Origin: Thozetella sp. PMI_491
Taxonomy: Eukaryota; Ascomycota; Sordariomycetes; Chaetosphaeriales; Chaetosphaeriaceae
NCBI GenBank assembly: GCA_021432635.1
Contig: MU270045.1
Location: 274,867-338,866 of the forward strand
Length of the DNA: 64,000 nt
Reading direction: 5' to 3'
Part shown: positions 11,631 through 23,520 of the stretch, piece by piece
Position numbering within the stretch: position 1 is the stretch's first letter
Layout: the number at the start of each line of letters is the position of its first letter
The notes under the pieces: model-generated
Told to the model about the DNA's origin: nothing
The model's input: the letters and a program-made list of their open reading frames with translations, nothing else
Databases searched by the model: none
Position numbers and translations under genes: made by a program

Positions 11631-12248
11631 GCCCAAGGCTAATCTCAAGAGTGGAAACGTTTGGAGTCACCAGATGTGTTTTAGTGTGTTCTAAACGTAG
11701 TAAAGTTCAGCAACTGCCCCTTCATCCTCCCATATGTCCATTACAGGTATATATCCCCGGTGTGTTTTGGTTTCCCGTAATGGAGCCATCCAGCCCTCTA
11801 TTCCCAGAAGCGAAGATACGAGAAGAGGCACTTGCTGGTGGAAATCTGCACCTAGTATATATCAGTTACTGTATCTCTGCCGGATGCGAATATCGAATGA
11901 GTGAGTTGGGCTGTGCCAAGGCTCACTGAGGCCCGAAAGATACGGAGACCTGGGGGCATCTGCAGGTTGTGGCCAGTCCTGCAGGCTGTTAATATACACC
12001 GGCAGCTCACTGGAGGAAACGTTCAACCAGCATCGGATGGTAGTATTATTGACGCCGCATATGCATATGAGGAAGCGGGGGCATTCAATACATTATGCCA
12101 TATATCTGAGCCGCGGTTGCCTTTCCTAGAGTGCTAGAGTCTAGGCTCTTGTTTTCTCTTGAACTTGTTCCTCCAATTCAGCACCAATCAAGGTGTGTCG
12201 ATATTATTCACATATCTCATTGTCCTCCGCGAGCAGAGCCCAACAAGG
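11631..12248. other. Intergenic region upstream of the MFS transporter
   Basis: About 0.6 kb with only short, unconvincing open frames. It should hold the 3' end of the TM-tailed gene and the transporter promoter. Confidence 0.5.
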
Positions 12249-13793
12249 ATGGAGAGCTACGATATTGAAAAGCATGGCGAGCATGCACCGACGATGACAG
12301 AGCGTAGCGCGGTGAAATTGTCGATACCCCAAAAGGCTGCCTCTGTTAAGCTCGCTACTACGGAATATCGTGAGACATCGTCAGTTGCCTTCGACCCCAG
12401 CCAAGAGGCCGCGGTGCGACGAAAGATCGACATCGCCATCGTGCCGTTTGCTGCGCTGATCTTCCTCTTCCTCAACATCGATCGCGCCAATATCGGAAAC
12501 GCGCGCCTTGCCAGCTTCGAGCAGGATTTGGGGCTGCACGGTAATGATTTTAACTCCGTCAATAGCATCTTTTATCTTGCCTATATTATTTTTGATGTGC
12601 CCTCGAATCTACTCTGTAAATATATAGGCCCGGGGTGGTTCCTCCCCATTCTTACTATCATGTTTGGATTAGTATCGATTGCAAGCGGATGGGTGAACAA
12701 CTATGCGCAGCTTGCTGCGGTGCGGTTTTTGCTTGGGGTCTTCGAGTGCGGTATGATGCCGGGCCTCTCATATTACATGTCTCGCTGGTACCGCCGATCG
12801 GAGCTCACTTTTCGGCTGTCGATACATATCTCGATGGCTCCCCTTTCTGGAGCGGTGGGCGGCCTGCTGGCATCGGGCATCCTCAGGATACAAAATTTTG
12901 GGACGTTTCCCGCAGGGTCATGGCGCACCATCTTCGTGTTGGAGGGCGTCATCACAGTTATAGTGGGCGTGCTGGTCTTGATCTTTCTCCCAGACCGCCC
13001 GGAGACCGCCCGCTTTCTGAACGACGAGGAAAAGAAGGTGGCAATCGCACGAGTCGAGTCAGAACGAGTCGGCGGCACCTTCCTTCTCGATCAGATGAGC
13101 TGGAAGAAACTCTGGAAAGGTGTAGCCAACCCGGTAACTTTGTCGATTGCTATTGTGTTCCTCCTCGAGACCGTCACCGTTCAGGGCCTCGTATTCTTTG
13201 CTCCAACAATCGTCAGGACCATCTTCCCGCAGGCCACCGTCGTTCAGCAGCAGTTGCTCACAGTTCCACCGTATGTCTTTGGCGTCCTGTGTACCCTGAG
13301 CATGTCGTATGCCAGCTGGAAGCAAAACACACGTCAGATATTCATCGTTGCAAATGCACCGCCTATCATGGCAGGCTATCTCATCTTCCTGGCCACCCGC
13401 AACTGGATAGCGCGGTACGTGGCCATGTTCTTGATCGCCAGCTCCGCCTTCACCATGGCTCCGCTGTGCCATTCGCAGGCGGCCGCCAACGTCAGCAGCG
13501 ACTCGGCTCGTAACATGTCGATCGCCGTAACCATGTTCTTCGGAAATATTGGAAGCATGATCTCAACCTGGGCGTTCCAGTCCTGGGACGGCCCCGACTA
13601 CCACATCGGAAATGGCCTCAACTTTGCGACTTCTAGCACCATGATGATTGTCGCCATAGCGATACTCTTCTGGATGAATTGGGACAACAGGAAGAGGGAC
13701 ACCAAAAGGGGTTGTGTGGGGCTGGAGGGTCTGTCGCAGAAACAGGTGGAGGAACTGGAATGGAAGCACCCTCACTTCCGTTGGATGCCTTGA
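12249..13793 (+). CDS. MFS transporter, anion:cation symporter (Dal5/allantoate permease-like) family
   Basis: A single exon of 514 residues with about twelve hydrophobic segments. LNIDRANIGNARL early in the protein, the FDVPSNLL stretch after TM2 and WFLPILTIMFG are hallmarks of the fungal Dal5-like anion:cation symporters. These carry small organic anions such as allantoate, nicotinate and other carboxylates across the plasma membrane. The N-terminal 60 residues are cytoplasmic and charged, and the C-terminus is basic then acidic. The ATG at 12249 is the first in frame; upstream extension would need TTG. It converges on the catechol dioxygenase gene 275 bp away, so import of an aromatic acid is an attractive but unproven role. 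Confidence 0.9.
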   Translation: MESYDIEKHGEHAPTMTERSAVKLSIPQKAASVKLATTEYRETSSVAFDPSQEAAVRRKIDIAIVPFAALIFLFLNIDRANIGNARLASFEQDLGLHGNDFNSVNSIFYLAYIIFDVPSNLLCKYIGPGWFLPILTIMFGLVSIASGWVNNYAQLAAVRFLLGVFECGMMPGLSYYMSRWYRRSELTFRLSIHISMAPLSGAVGGLLASGILRIQNFGTFPAGSWRTIFVLEGVITVIVGVLVLIFLPDRPETARFLNDEEKKVAIARVESERVGGTFLLDQMSWKKLWKGVANPVTLSIAIVFLLETVTVQGLVFFAPTIVRTIFPQATVVQQQLLTVPPYVFGVLCTLSMSYASWKQNTRQIFIVANAPPIMAGYLIFLATRNWIARYVAMFLIASSAFTMAPLCHSQAAANVSSDSARNMSIAVTMFFGNIGSMISTWAFQSWDGPDYHIGNGLNFATSSTMMIVAIAILFWMNWDNRKRDTKRGCVGLEGLSQKQVEELEWKHPHFRWMP

Positions 13794-14068
13794 TCAGCAG
13801 TGCTTGGATGAATTTTCATGGCATTTAAATCATGTATCTTTATGCCTAGTGCTGATGGAAAGGACAGACTGCCACTTGCGTACTGGGTAGGCTTGAAGGT
13901 TTCCACGAATAGTTGATATAGATCATGCATTTTGGTATATTCTGAAGGTCGCTATATCAAGACCACGCTCTTATGTACATATATGTAGCCCGGGACCTCC
14001 CAGGGCGTTACCCAAACAAATACGCCCAGGTGCTGCTGCCAACCACTCCCACCGAGGGCTGCGGCAGT

Positions 14069-15099
14069 TTAAAACTTGCTTTGGTTCGCGTTCTCCATCA
14101 ACATGGTGTTTTCCGGCTTGTACTTCTTGGAGAGCAGGCGGACATCGTACTCAACGTCCAGGACGGCGCCCTTGGGCTCGTTCTCGACGGGCTTGAAGTT
14201 GAGCAGCAAGTCGTCCTTGACGGCGGAGACGGTGTCGGTCTTGAGGTAGGGGTCATCGTTGGGGTACAGCTGGGCGGTGACGCCGACGTAGTCGGGGTGG
14301 GTGACCATCATGTGGATGTGGGCGGGGCGGTACGGGTGGCGGCCCATGATGCGGAGCAGCTCGGCCGAGGGGCCGGTGGTGTCGATGGCATACTCGGTGG
14401 GCTTGAGGCAGTAGAACCAGAACTTGCCGTTCTCGTCGGTGCGGAACTTGCCGCGGAGGTTGTGGCGGGTCTGGTTCTCGGGGTCGAAGACGTCGTACTT
14501 GCCGTTGGTGCTGGCCTGCCACATGTCGAAGACGGCGCCGGGGATGCCCTTGCCGGTGTCGGCGTCCTTGATAACGCCGTGGAAGAAGGTGAACTGGCCG
14601 TCCTTGGGCATGTCCTGCACGACGCTAGCGCCGAGCTCGCGGAACGGGGTCTCGGGTGACCAGAAGGGGCCGAGGATGGCCGAGGATGTGGGCTGGTTCT
14701 CGGCCTCGATCTTGTGGTTGATCTCGTCGACCAGCCTGCAGGTGAAGTCGAGTGGTTAGCCCACGGTTCTGGCGTGTGCATGCAGATGCATATCCGCTTG
14801 ATGGATATAGACACTCACGATTCGATGCCGAGGATGTCGCACACCCTCCACGCCTCATTGCGGTTCTTCTGGTAAGCCTGGCCGATAGCGTTGACATAGT
14901 TGACGCCGATGATCCACTCGTCCTGGGTGAGCTCGACCTCGCGGCAGAAGTCGTGCATGTGCTTAATGAGCGAGCTGAGGATTTCCCTGTGCCTCGGCTT
15001 CGTCTCGGGGCTCATGAGGCCGATGACATGCTCTGTGAAGTTGGGGTCGAAGCGGCTGGGCTTGGTGCCGTTCGTGCCGTTTGTGCCGTTGGTTGCCAT
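14069..15099 (-). CDS. Catechol 1,2-dioxygenase-type intradiol ring-cleavage dioxygenase
   Basis: Two exons (15099-14819, 14735-14069) give 315 residues. The enzyme uses non-haem Fe(III) and O2 to open catechol or hydroxyquinol between the hydroxyls, giving a cis,cis-muconate-type product for the 3-oxoadipate route. The ligand set is complete: Y174 (GKYDVFD), Y209 (TEYAID), H233 and H235 (RPAHIHM). The spacing (35, 24, 2) is nearly that of bacterial catechol 1,2-dioxygenases. The signature KGIPGAVFDMWQAS is present, and the N-terminal helical domain precedes it. An (Asn-Gly-Thr)3 repeat follows the start Met. No secretion signal, so cytosolic. Catechol versus hydroxyquinol preference cannot be read from the sequence. 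Its GC content is visibly higher than its neighbours'. Confidence 0.94.
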
Positions 15100-16253
15100 G
15101 GTGTCTGCGGGTAGTCTCGGTGGTATATTGAGAGATGTCTATCGCGGGAGAGTGGGGGTGGGGGGACCGATGGCGGGGTTCGAGATAAGATTTACAGAAG
15201 CTGTGGCCAGGCCAAGACAGAAAGGCAAAAGGTATCCCAGGGCGCGGTGGGAGCTATAGCGAGGTCGTGAAGCAGAAGAGAAGAAGTCGGCGGCCGAAGA
15301 AAAAAATGAGGGGAGGACCCTGGATTCAAGTATCAGTCAAAGGCGCCGGAACGGGGAATAACTATCCGCACATGACGCTCCGAGTCGCTTGCGCCCGCAG
15401 CAGAGTTCGGTAGTTTGACCATCACGACGGCGGCGATTGGGCCAGGCGCTGCGCTTGGCTCTGGAGCCTTTTGGAGAAACATAAAGCCGTGCAGTGGTGC
15501 AGTGGGGATCGCACATGCCGAATCCGCAGCCGACTCCGCTTCTCCAACCGCGTTTGACTCGGGGCGGACTAGCCTGGGGGAGGAACTTTGCGCCTGTGCA
15601 GCTGGAAAAACAAAGAGCCGTATAGCCAGGCGAGTCTGCGCCCGGCCATGCTCGACTGCGCGCAGTCCTCCAGAGGGGTTATATATCGGCCCTGGTCCCG
15701 GTTTTCTCGCCCGCCGAGGGAATCGACAGGATCGGCCGCTGTGGCCGCGCTGGGTCCCTCGTGCCTGTTCTCCGCTGTTGTCGTCCCATCGAGATTCTTC
15801 CGCGGCCGTGGCCCTGTCGCTCCCCCAGCAGTGCTTAATCGTTCTTCCCCCCAATCCCCGCCGACTCGTGCGGGTGGCTCGATTGTGGGCGCCCGTCAGC
15901 GGAGGACGGTGGCTGCGGAGCACCGGGTCGGGCTAGACCGGCGCCTAGTAAAACGCGATTCTGCCCTTCCCCATCGGGCCCAGAGATCTGGAGTAAAGTT
16001 TCCACGCCCACGTCTGGAACGTCTATGGGGTGGAATGCGGGGTGCGCCGCCCCACAAGCAGCTCCGTCTGGCCAGGTCCGTGGAAAACACCAACACGAGC
16101 GGAGTTGCCACCCAACTGTCCGCTCTTAGACAAGACAAAATGCATGCGATGGGGAGTATAACTAGGTTGTTCCTGAAACAAGCTCTATCCCCGGTTCACC
16201 GTCTGACCGGAAGGGTGGAAACTGCCCTTTTTGCACCTCGTCAATATTAGAGA
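15100..16253. other. GC-rich intergenic region upstream of the dioxygenase
   Basis: 1.15 kb, noticeably GC-rich, with several overlapping open frames on both strands, none resembling a protein. It presumably carries the dioxygenase promoter. Many CCG/CGG triplets occur, as expected by composition; I cannot single out a zinc-cluster binding site. Confidence 0.45.
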
Positions 16254-19200
16254 CTAACAGTAACTGGCAGTATGTCGCAATAGGCACGACTGAAAAGAAC
16301 ACAGCCGGGTTACGCCTAGCCCAACTTCATCACATAAAACCCGGGTTAGATCCTCCGGTTGGGATCCATTGCGAATAACCCCTGTAACTAATTGATGGAC
16401 ATCGGTGTCTAGTCTTTCGGCTTTCTGGCTCCTGCCTTCATGGTACGGCAGGGACAATCTTTCAATGATGATGTTGAGCAGACGGGCCTCAATTTCCGCA
16501 TCTACCCTCCTGGCGCATGTTGTCCAGTCCGCTGAGGTGCCTACCCCTACTGCGATGACGCGAGCGGCGGATGGCTGTGGGACCCAACCCCTCTCAATCA
16601 TGAACTGGGCAAGGCATTGCCCGAAGATGCCCACCTGTAAGGACCGCGCAAGATACTCCAAGGCTTCCCTTGCTGGTATACGGACCAAAACGGTAGGCAT
16701 ATATAGCTCCTGATTGGCGGTTGTTTCAGCCATCTGGAGAAAGGGGATGCCGTCTGCGTCTCTCATGGCCCCTTCATAGAACAAACAGTAGACTGGCTCA
16801 TTTATGTCTGCTCCACAGTCTACAAAATGGCCGATGGTTGAAACTGATCCTTGGCAAAAAGTTCTGTCACTGTGAAAAGAATCTCGGTTCACCCACTCAG
16901 TTATCGAGGAGAGGTATGAGTGGAAAGGCGATTCAGGCTCGAAATATCCTTTGCACATGTCCGAAAGTCTCAAGTCTAAACCCCGCTGTTGTCCGGTCCT
17001 GAGTAAGGCATTGATAATTTCAAGAGTACGTTGAGTGGTAGGTAAAACAGAAGATAAAACTTCCTTCAATACGCGTCTTTCGAGTTCCAGGATACCACTG
17101 AACCTCGGTGGGGTGAGAAAATCCTTAAGAGACCAAGGACTTTCTTTATTCTCCAGCGAGGGCACAGCTCCTTCGGGGAAGCAATAGGTAAAAGACTGCC
17201 AGGTTTGGATTAAAGAAATATAAGTAGCCGAGGGCAACCCCCCCAATCGAGTGAGGAAAGTAAACCCTAGCGATATGTCCTTGATTCTGGAGACATGTGC
17301 AAACCAAGCCTCATCTACGCTGAACTGTAGGGTATAGAACGCGAAGCTTCGGCTAAGAAGGCTGTTGAGTATGCCGCAGCGGCGGGCTTCCGGCGAGGAC
17401 TGATCGAACCCCAGTATTGTCTGGCCTTCTAGGGTCTCTACTAAGAACTCTCGCGCCGTACGGTGAATGAAACGAACTTCAAGATCCGGGCATCGCTCTT
17501 CTTCCAATGGAGTCGGCATACTGTCATAGATCCCTTTGGAAAGCTCAAGAATTCCTGCACAGCGGATGGGGATACTGCGGTACACCGCTCGACATGCTTT
17601 TTTGACGGCTGCAGGGTTGATCGTTCTCGTAATAATCTCGGCCGTCACCGTACCGTCGCGATTGGCGGCTTGCACAAAGCTCCGCGAAAGAGCTAGGAGC
17701 GCCACTGTGAAACAGCTCGTAGATTGAGACTTGCATCGTGTGTCACCCATCTCTCTCCTGTAGTATACCAATGGCATTTCGGTGGGTATAAACTCCAGAA
17801 CGAGTTTGAAGAGCAACGCAGCTTCGGCTCGGTAAGCTTTTGTATCCGCATTGAGACGCTTCCACATGGACGCATAGAGGAGTTCTAGCCCACTAGGCAT
17901 CTCCTCAAGTCGTATGTGAATTGTCTTTCTGTCGTCTTCATTTGCAAAGCCTCTCTCTAGACTCCGTACTGCAAGGTGCGTCCAAAGGAACACGCCCTCT
18001 GACTTTTCGACAACCCGCTTGGCGAGCGTCTGGCGAGCCGTCTGAAGGACATGGGTGCCTTGGTTAGGACACATAACCTCATGGCACGGAAGATCTTCAG
18101 GGAATGGATGAACAGTCGAAGCAAATAGTTCGAGAGCATACTTGTACATGCCTGGCGATGTTAATAGGTGAAGACGAAGATGCGGCATTGAACTGAATGC
18201 GCTATGAAACGCCTGCTCTTGGCGGCTAGATATGGCCATTTTAGCCCGCGGAGCGCACGCCTGCATCTCTCGGAGCACTTGTAACAGCTCGTAGGGTCCA
18301 TCTTTGGCGTCTATCTCATCAAGCCCATCAAGGAAGGTGCAGACCTGGTGTTTTTCAGACGCCGAGGCCAACAAATGAATTAGGGCATCCTGCAACTCAC
18401 GACGCGACCAGTCGGTTTCAAATCTCTTTTTTAGAGAGTTTGGGAATTGCTCAAAGAGTTGGTTGATCAGCTTTCTGTCAGGGTCTTCGTCAAGGAGCTG
18501 GTAGAGAAGATTGCTGAGCAGACCATTGATATTGTGCTGCATCGGGTTGCCCATGAGGTAGAAGAAATGACTGAGGAGCAGTACCGTCTCGTTTGTTCTG
18601 CGACTGAGGCGTTGTTTTGTTTGGGGGTGTGAGTATAGATGCTTCATGAGGGTGCTTTTACCGGCTCCAGGTTTTCCCGAAATCCAATAGATTGGCTCGT
18701 CCGATGCAAGCCAGAGGCTAAAGCTATCCCAGGTTGCTTTCTTCGCATCTTTCTCGAAGCCCAACAGAACACAGTCATGATCTTGTTCGGTGCCACTCTC
18801 ATCACCTTCACCTTCTGATATTCCAAACAGCCAGTCGAAGGTCTGGGTGTGTGCTTCAGCTATTCCATTGACGCGTTCATTCCGTGAATGAAAGTCCAAG
18901 CTCGCCAGAATTTTGGTCCGTTTCATCTCTAGGTCCTGGATCGTTGCCGCCTCGCGAAGCTCCCGGGATATACGGTCTCTTGTTTCACCTTGTTCCAACT
19001 GTATGAGCTCTCTTGTGTCATGATGTTGTTTGGCGATGATGTTTTGTATAGTTTTGCTTTCTTGGATAGCATGGTCTCGGAGTGCATCTGAGTTCGCTTT
19101 GATCAGTGCTTCGAGAGTCGTATGTCCTCTCGAGCACTGCTGGATGAAATTGTACAGCGTACGCTCCATACCCTGGCTGCTCTCGAGCTGCAGCAGGTTA

Positions 19201-19747
19201 AGAGCGCTCTGCTGGTCACTGGTCAGCATGGTTAGCGCAGTACGCCATTGGTGGAGAGAATATGCTGAGGAGCATATTGACGGGTGAAGGTTGCTTACCA
19301 AACCCGAACTAGCAAACATGTTTCCAGGGTATCTTGGGCTCTTTTCAGCTCCTTCTCTTGCCTCTCAAGATTGCCCTTCTCCCAGAGTCTCTTGGGAGTA
19401 AGACGCACGGTTGCCATGACTCGAGATAGCTTGCCTTCGGTCTTAGATACTGGGCTTGACAACTTCTCCAGACTGCTAGAGAGCTTCGCAGATACCGTCA
19501 TACAACGTCCGGCGAGGTTTAGCAACTCGCTCTCCTCTGCAGTCACTGGCTTGTGAGCACTATTGAGAGACTTCTCGAGCGTCTGCGCGGTACTCCGCAG
19601 ATCCGCTGCCGTCGTAGCGAGGCCTGGATCGACAGATCCATCCTGATACAACTGTCTGAAGGACGAGATGACCTCACGTCCGAAGTCAATCGTTTGCATG
19701 ACATTGCAGGCAATGCCGAAGACGGCCAGCGGCTCAAGACCCGACAT
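16254..19747 (-). CDS. NLR-type STAND protein: helical N-terminal domain plus NACHT NTPase
   Basis: Two exons (19747-19299, 19218-16254) give 1137 residues. The N-terminus (MSGLEPLAVFGIACNVMQTI) is the start of the fungal STAND N-terminal domain related to HeLo-like, death-inducing helical bundles. A long heptad-rich stretch follows (about 150-290). The NACHT NTPase has its P-loop GKPGAGKST at 331-339 and its Walker B FLDGLDEID near 445-453. Next comes the winged-helix-like region usual for this class (FIHRTAREFLVE). The C-terminal 450 residues show no ankyrin, WD40 or TPR repeats. In fungi such proteins sense non-self and can trigger regulated cell death. The 80-nt intron with a CTAAC branch site joins the domains in frame. 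No truncation is visible. Confidence 0.85.
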
Positions 19748-21137
19748 GCTGTGGTTGCTTCGGTGTAGCAAAAATGAGGGGAATTTTCGCTTGGCCTCTG
19801 GAACTGCTAATGCACAGCCTCGCCGAGATGTAGGCCTCAGGCGATTATGCATTTTCGGGGGCCAGCACATGATCAGCCGGGTCACAATAATGTAGACCGA
19901 AACAAGCCGTGACTGGTGAATATGGCCAGTCGAATCACAACCATGCAGGCATGTTCAAACAGTCCACTTCCCACTGCCTACAGAGAAAATGACATGTAAG
20001 CCTGTATCTTCCGACCAGCCTTCCGACTAGCCTTCTCAGCATAGTAGCTCACATGTACGCCTCTGGATCCAGCACACCAGGCATCAAGTCCCCAATTTGG
20101 AATGCTAATTGGGCAATATCCCCGGAGCAAAGCTTCGGTAGGAGATCAATGAGCAAAACGCCGACGCCGTAGTTTTTCCTCCAGTCTAAGCGACGACTTA
20201 GGCACATTAAGACTCTAATCTAGAAAGCCCCGCATTGCCATCACCTTTTACCGCCCTGGAGGCTCGGCACAGCCGAAACAGCGATGCTAAGAAAGGCTAC
20301 AACACGTTGCATTCTAAATAAGGTACATAGGTGATATGTGACGTCGCTGGGGGTTCTTGCCTATACTCGACAGGCCGAGAACTATTTGCGTAGACGTAGG
20401 CAACTGGGCCTCCGTTGGATCTCATTGGATCATCAGTTATGCCAAGAGATACCTTTGCAGCTCAATTGCAAGTCGGAGCCGATCCCGACTCTCACTCAGC
20501 CCTTGCTCCTTTGAGTTTCATGTGCCACATGCATAGGTCGGCACCACCTCTGGACTAGTTGGCGCTTATTGGTCGCGAATAATCATGTTGAGTGCGAGAC
20601 GGTTCCGAAGGATGATCTTCCGCATAAACCAACGCGGCTGTGGTTGACTCTATATACAATCCACCGATTCCTTCCGTGGGCTGGTTGGCCTCAATGTACC
20701 GAGAGCAGTACCGAGCCTCTGGCAGACCCGCGCTTAGAAGATCAAGGGCCTATCAAATACCTGATCTGTGCCTTAGATTGCTTAGCAATGACGGCCATGT
20801 GTTATTCTTGAATTATTGATGGCCCCCAAAGGCTTCTCTTGTCTTAGTTGTCTATGCCTTCCGTATCGAGGTCCCGCAATGAGAGAGCTCGTAAGAGCCC
20901 TGCTTATGGATCGCCAGATGAAGGATTATTCGCTGTTGGCCGCTAAGTACTGAGGAGGAAGGTGCCGCAGAGTTTAGGCAATCTTCAAGAGAAGACGAGA
21001 ATAAAGGAGGGCTCTCAAGACTGTGAATCCCTATATAAGGATGGGTGTGGACAACCGACGATTCTCTTGCTGGTTGCCAGAATCCTCGTATTGCACCAAG
21101 AACATTACACCAGATCCAAGATTTCTAAACGCTTGTC
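19748..21137. other. Intergenic region, 1.4 kb
   Basis: Separates divergent genes, the NLR and a secreted protein. No convincing coding sequence. The last 150 bp hold A/T-rich segments (CTATATAAGG near 21030), a plausible TATA element for the gene at 21138. Confidence 0.45.
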
Positions 21138-22361
21138 ATGGCTGCTAGAAACAGTGTCTCAATCCCCCTTTTCACGGCGGTTTTAGCCTTTGCCATTCCG
21201 GCCCTCGCGATTGTCGACAAATGGACGCCCGCGGGATTTGACTGGAATATCCACGACCCAGGCCCTGCAGAAAGCTGGAACGGCCTCTTCCATAACCTCA
21301 GCGACCCCCATGTTGCTGTCAGCAAGGAAGTGATGGCCCTAGGTCACATGCGAACCGCTGCAGACGGTACCATCGCCCTTGCCATCCCCTTCTTCCTCGG
21401 AGTGGCCTATCAAGTATTCAATCTTGCTCTGACCGGCATCGGCCTCGCCGGTGCCATCAAGGGCTGCGTACAAACCGAGGGCCAGGCAGACAACATACTC
21501 TAGTACGTGCTTCGGGGTTTAGTTTGACCCTTTCGACTTCCTAGCTCGCTCACCAATGGATATCCACTCAGGATATTGCTAACTGTAGATGCTACTAGCT
21601 GCGTCGGTGGGATTGTTAGTACCATCATTGGTGTCGGTGGGATTGCCTCGGCGGCCAAGAACCTCGCCAAGTCTCGCGGTTTCCTAGGCGTTGCTGCAAG
21701 TGCCTGGGACAACTCTGGCCTCGAGAACATTGCGCTCAACGTATTTTCGCGGCGCGACCTCGAGGGACGCGAAGAGACAGCGCAGAAGGCGCACAACCAC
21801 TTTGTGCACCGCGCCTTGAGCAGCCTGGCAGACGGCGATGTCGAGTTTGTCGGCTATGCCCCTGACAACCACAAGCTAGCCCGTCGCTCCTCGGAGGAGC
21901 ACCCCTATGCACCCATGTTCCGCTTCACGCACAAAAAGTACGGTAGGATGGAGCTCACGTCGCGCGATACGGGTGCCGATGGCCTGTTCTTCACCGTCTC
22001 ATACGAGGGACACCCAACCCACCTCGCGACTAAGACAAAGCGCGATGAGTACTACCAGCATGAGCGGCTCTCGTCCGACCTGATGGAAGGGCGGTTCGAC
22101 AGCGGGGCGTCGCTCGCCGACCCTTACGATGTGTCGTTCGACGGCGCGGCGGCGTTTGACCAAGTCGACTCGGAGGTGCAGTGTGGCATGAACGGCAACT
22201 GGCCGGACGGCAGCGTCATGTCGGTGCAGATGTATGACCAGGCCAACTCAGCGACCTTCGGCTTCGCCTCAATCGGCATGTTTCCAGACAACAGCGTCGA
22301 CTCCGGATTGCAGGGGTTCGAGCCGTCCGGCATGCCGCTTACCGGCGGCCAGAACTGCTAA
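21138..22361 (+). CDS. Predicted secreted or membrane-inserted hypothetical protein
   Basis: Two exons (21138-21502, 21599-22361) give 375 residues. The model uses GTACGT as donor and ...GCTACTAG as acceptor; the two nearer AGs would create a stop codon. A clear signal peptide (residues 1-24, cleavage after ALA) starts the protein. Two Gly/Ala-rich hydrophobic stretches follow (IPFFLGVAYQVFNLALTGIG and, after a CVQTEG loop, CVGGIVSTIIGVGGIASA). These could be membrane helices or a glycine-zipper-like segment. The C-terminal 200 residues are polar and soluble-looking, ending in a Gly-rich tail with a terminal Cys. I recognise no family. A secreted effector or cell-surface protein is possible; nothing in the sequence settles it. 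Confidence 0.65.
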
Positions 22362-22952
22362 GCGTCCACGCTTGGCGACGGGTCGGAATAGGGAGCCACG
22401 AACGCGAGAGCTAATCGATGCGGTGGATGTGCTATGCGCGAAAACATTGCATCGGTACGGTTGGTGATACAAGGGCGGAGCGCAAAAATTCACTGTGCAG
22501 ATCAGTCTCTGGGGGTGCTTTGATGTCAGCGCTAGGCTCCGGCAGACTTGGGGCGCAGTATAGGCACACTATTTGCCATTGTAGTACAGACATAGCTTTG
22601 GCTACATGTAGGGTGGGCACAAATAAACTCTCCCTCTCACCCCATGTTTCTGTTCATACAAAAATCCCTCTACGCCTTAGTTTGTCTTGCCTGTCTACCT
22701 CCTCAGCCATCGGCAGTTCTCCCCACCTCACCCAACCCGGCTTCTGCGTCACCCCAAAGCCCCCGCCCCAAGGCAGCAGCCGGCATTGCCACCTGGGCCG
22801 AAGCCCGAGAGGCGCCTATCCCAATCATCCAAGCAGATCTGATCTGCCTTGCATCCTTCGACTCCGTGCCCCGTGCCCTACGCGCCTTGGCCCCTGCGCC
22901 CGATTCCCACTAAAGAAAATAGGCCCGAGCCGCGTCATCCAGGGCCTCAACA
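22362..22952. other. Intergenic region, 0.6 kb
   Basis: No credible gene. The last 250 bp are C-rich and pyrimidine-rich, as often seen just upstream of fungal start codons. Confidence 0.45.
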
Positions 22953-23294
22953 ATGCCGCAGACAATGTACAATCGCCCGTGGCCTAGATGGGTCGCATTG
23001 GTAGTCGTGTTACTACTCTCCGGCCTCTTGATTGCCCTAGCTATCACCCAGGGTGTCAAGTCCCCGGCGGTGTGGATCGTGCTCTTCGTGGAGGCTCTTG
23101 TGCTGGTGGCTCTAGTCGTTCTGGATCCAGAAGTGACCATTCAAAGCCGAAGGGTTTTGCCGGACGGCACAGTGGTCACCGTTCGCAGGCCGATTGTGGG
23201 ATTCAAGAAGTATGAGAGGCAAGTCGGGTTGACCGGAGGCTACGAGGTGCGACTCGATGGATACCGGTATGAGGAGGCTTATATCCGCATCTAA
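22953..23294 (+). CDS. Small two-TM membrane protein, hypothetical
   Basis: A single exon of 113 residues. Two hydrophobic helices lie at about 13-33 (WVALVVVLLLSGLLIALAIT) and 40-58 (VWIVLFVEALVLVALVV), separated by a short GVKSP turn. A roughly 55-residue soluble tail follows, rich in Val, Arg and Tyr, probably of beta character. Both termini should lie on the same side of the membrane. I recognise no family. The strongly periodic hydrophobic pattern and the purine at -3 before the ATG argue for a real gene over chance. Confidence 0.5.
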   Translation: MPQTMYNRPWPRWVALVVVLLLSGLLIALAITQGVKSPAVWIVLFVEALVLVALVVLDPEVTIQSRRVLPDGTVVTVRRPIVGFKKYERQVGLTGGYEVRLDGYRYEEAYIRI

Positions 23295-23520
23295 GACACG
23301 GGTCTCCGGGCCATGTTCGCTTCGCCGTATATATGAAGGGCACGAATGGCCAACTATTGTGGCTATCGCCGAGATGTTCGAGTCAAATGCCCATAGAGTG
23401 TGGCCGACTCGCTGCGGGGCATTATACAGTATGGTGTACAATAAAGGCCTTTGCGGTTGCCAGAATCTAGTAGAAAGGATTACGGATTATAAGTACAATT
23501 GTTGCTTGATGCCTCATCAG

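Noticed and set aside
15062-15092. Asn-Gly-Thr repeat in the dioxygenase start as a sign of a wrong start codon
   Set aside because: Such short repeats occur in fungal N-termini; the ATG at 15099 is in frame with the conserved domain and no later Met is better.
15588-16250. 220-codon open frame on the plus strand upstream of the NLR 3' end
   Set aside because: Composition is that of GC-rich non-coding DNA: Arg/Pro/Ser-rich, no conserved motif, competing frames on both strands.
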